This document shows positions 13,696 to 13,881 of a stretch of 13,881 nucleotides of DNA, one piece after another. Source of the DNA: Algoriphagus sp. (GTDB taxonomy: Bacteria; Bacteroidota; Bacteroidia; Cytophagales; Cyclobacteriaceae). Below the pieces are notes generated by a model. It did no database searches and was not told the origin of the DNA. It saw only the letters and a program-made list of their open reading frames with translations. The DNA is taken from contig JALRIY010000047.1 in NCBI GenBank assembly GCA_023255285.1, positions 1 through 13,881 of the forward strand, read 5' to 3'. The number at the start of each line of letters is the position of its first letter. The first letter of the stretch is position 1. A program made the translations under genes and the position numbers.

Positions 13696-13724
13696 AGTCA
13701 ACTCTAATTTTTTTAGTCTTATCT
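13696..13724 (+). repeat. Split repeat copy 2, without the hairpin
   Basis: AGTCAACTC (13696-13704) is followed after only 3 bases by T7-AGTC-TT-ATCT (13708-13724). Both flanks match copy 1 (9 of 9 and 15 of 17 bases), but the 21-base hairpin segment of copy 1 is absent. Confidence 0.4.
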
Positions 13725-13881
13725 AATTTAGATATCTATAAATTTAATATAATTAATTTAAAATCAGTTGTTTAAATAATTTAAATTAAACTTATTTTTA
13801 ATAGTTAGAAAAGGGAGTGTATCCCATCCTTTCTTTTTTTATTCCCACTGCTAGATTTACTAGCACTATCAAAAAAAATCA

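Larger units (their letters stand above)
13106..13881. other. 776-base gene-free, increasingly AT-rich region
   Basis: No convincing coding sequence, tRNA or known structured RNA is visible here. The left part (to about 13160) holds the mla promoter. Further right are a 7-bp inverted repeat, a DnaA-box match inside overlapping inverted repeats, and a pair of split direct repeats. The stretch 13681-13800 is about 12 per cent G+C (14 of 120 bases), far below the rest of the window. The right end carries a 6-bp inverted repeat, TGCTAG-ATTTA-CTAGCA (13849-13865). The gap could be the long upstream region of a gene beyond the window, a replication-related site or an old insertion scar; the sequence alone does not decide. 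Confidence 0.6.

Noticed and set aside
13813..13839. GGGA-GTGTA-TCCC hairpin followed by a T-rich run near the right end
   Set aside because: The stem is only 4 bp and the T-run starts several bases after it, with no gene upstream on the plus strand to terminate.
13106..13881. tRNA, rRNA, CRISPR array or insertion sequence in the gene-free gap
   Set aside because: I saw no T-loop consensus with acceptor pairing, no regularly spaced identical repeats, no transposase fragment and no terminal inverted repeats with a target duplication.

Overview
The window looks like the chromosome of a Bacteroidota bacterium, most likely of the Cytophagales (an Algoriphagus or Cyclobacteriaceae type). The clues are a lipoprotein-type TamA/BamA homologue (TamL-like), a compact MlaE-MlaF-MlaD operon, a long-form QueA-like protein, start codons without Shine-Dalgarno sequences, and copies of the Bacteroidota -7 promoter element TAnnTTTG in front of most transcription units. 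The genus is inference; no rRNA or other marker gene is present.

Layout. At the left edge is the C-terminal end of an acyl-CoA-binding protein with a strong terminator (1-164). Facing it on the minus strand is a two-gene unit: a TrmH/SpoU RNA methyltransferase followed by an SLC10A7/SBF-like membrane transporter. Back to back with it, only 18 bases away, a plus-strand unit encodes a TamL-like outer-membrane assembly lipoprotein (TTG start), oxygen-dependent coproporphyrinogen oxidase (hemF) and a PAP2 phosphatase. Next come menC (minus) and a QueA-family gene (plus) sharing a 71-base divergent promoter region. A single-domain LytTR regulator (minus) overlaps the queA stop by 4 bases, and pgi (minus) follows with a strong terminator. 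The last genes are mlaE-mlaF-mlaD on the minus strand, a tightly packed phospholipid-transport operon. The final 776 bases (13106-13881) hold no recognisable gene; they become extremely AT-rich and carry a DnaA-box match, several inverted repeats and a pair of related split repeats.

How the genes fit together. Most are core functions: haem and menaquinone synthesis, glycolysis, tRNA/rRNA modification, and envelope assembly and lipid transport. Two loci, tamL and mlaEFD, bear on outer-membrane homeostasis, and the PAP2 phosphatase may also act on envelope lipids. I see no mobile element, CRISPR array, defence island or secondary-metabolite cluster.

The most notable observations are an exact 48-residue triple repeat in the C-terminal tail of the MlaD-like protein, face-to-face overlapping promoters between trmH and tamL, an insertion of about 39 residues in the QueA-like enzyme, and the structured AT-rich gap at the right end. 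None amounts to a clearly new biological system.
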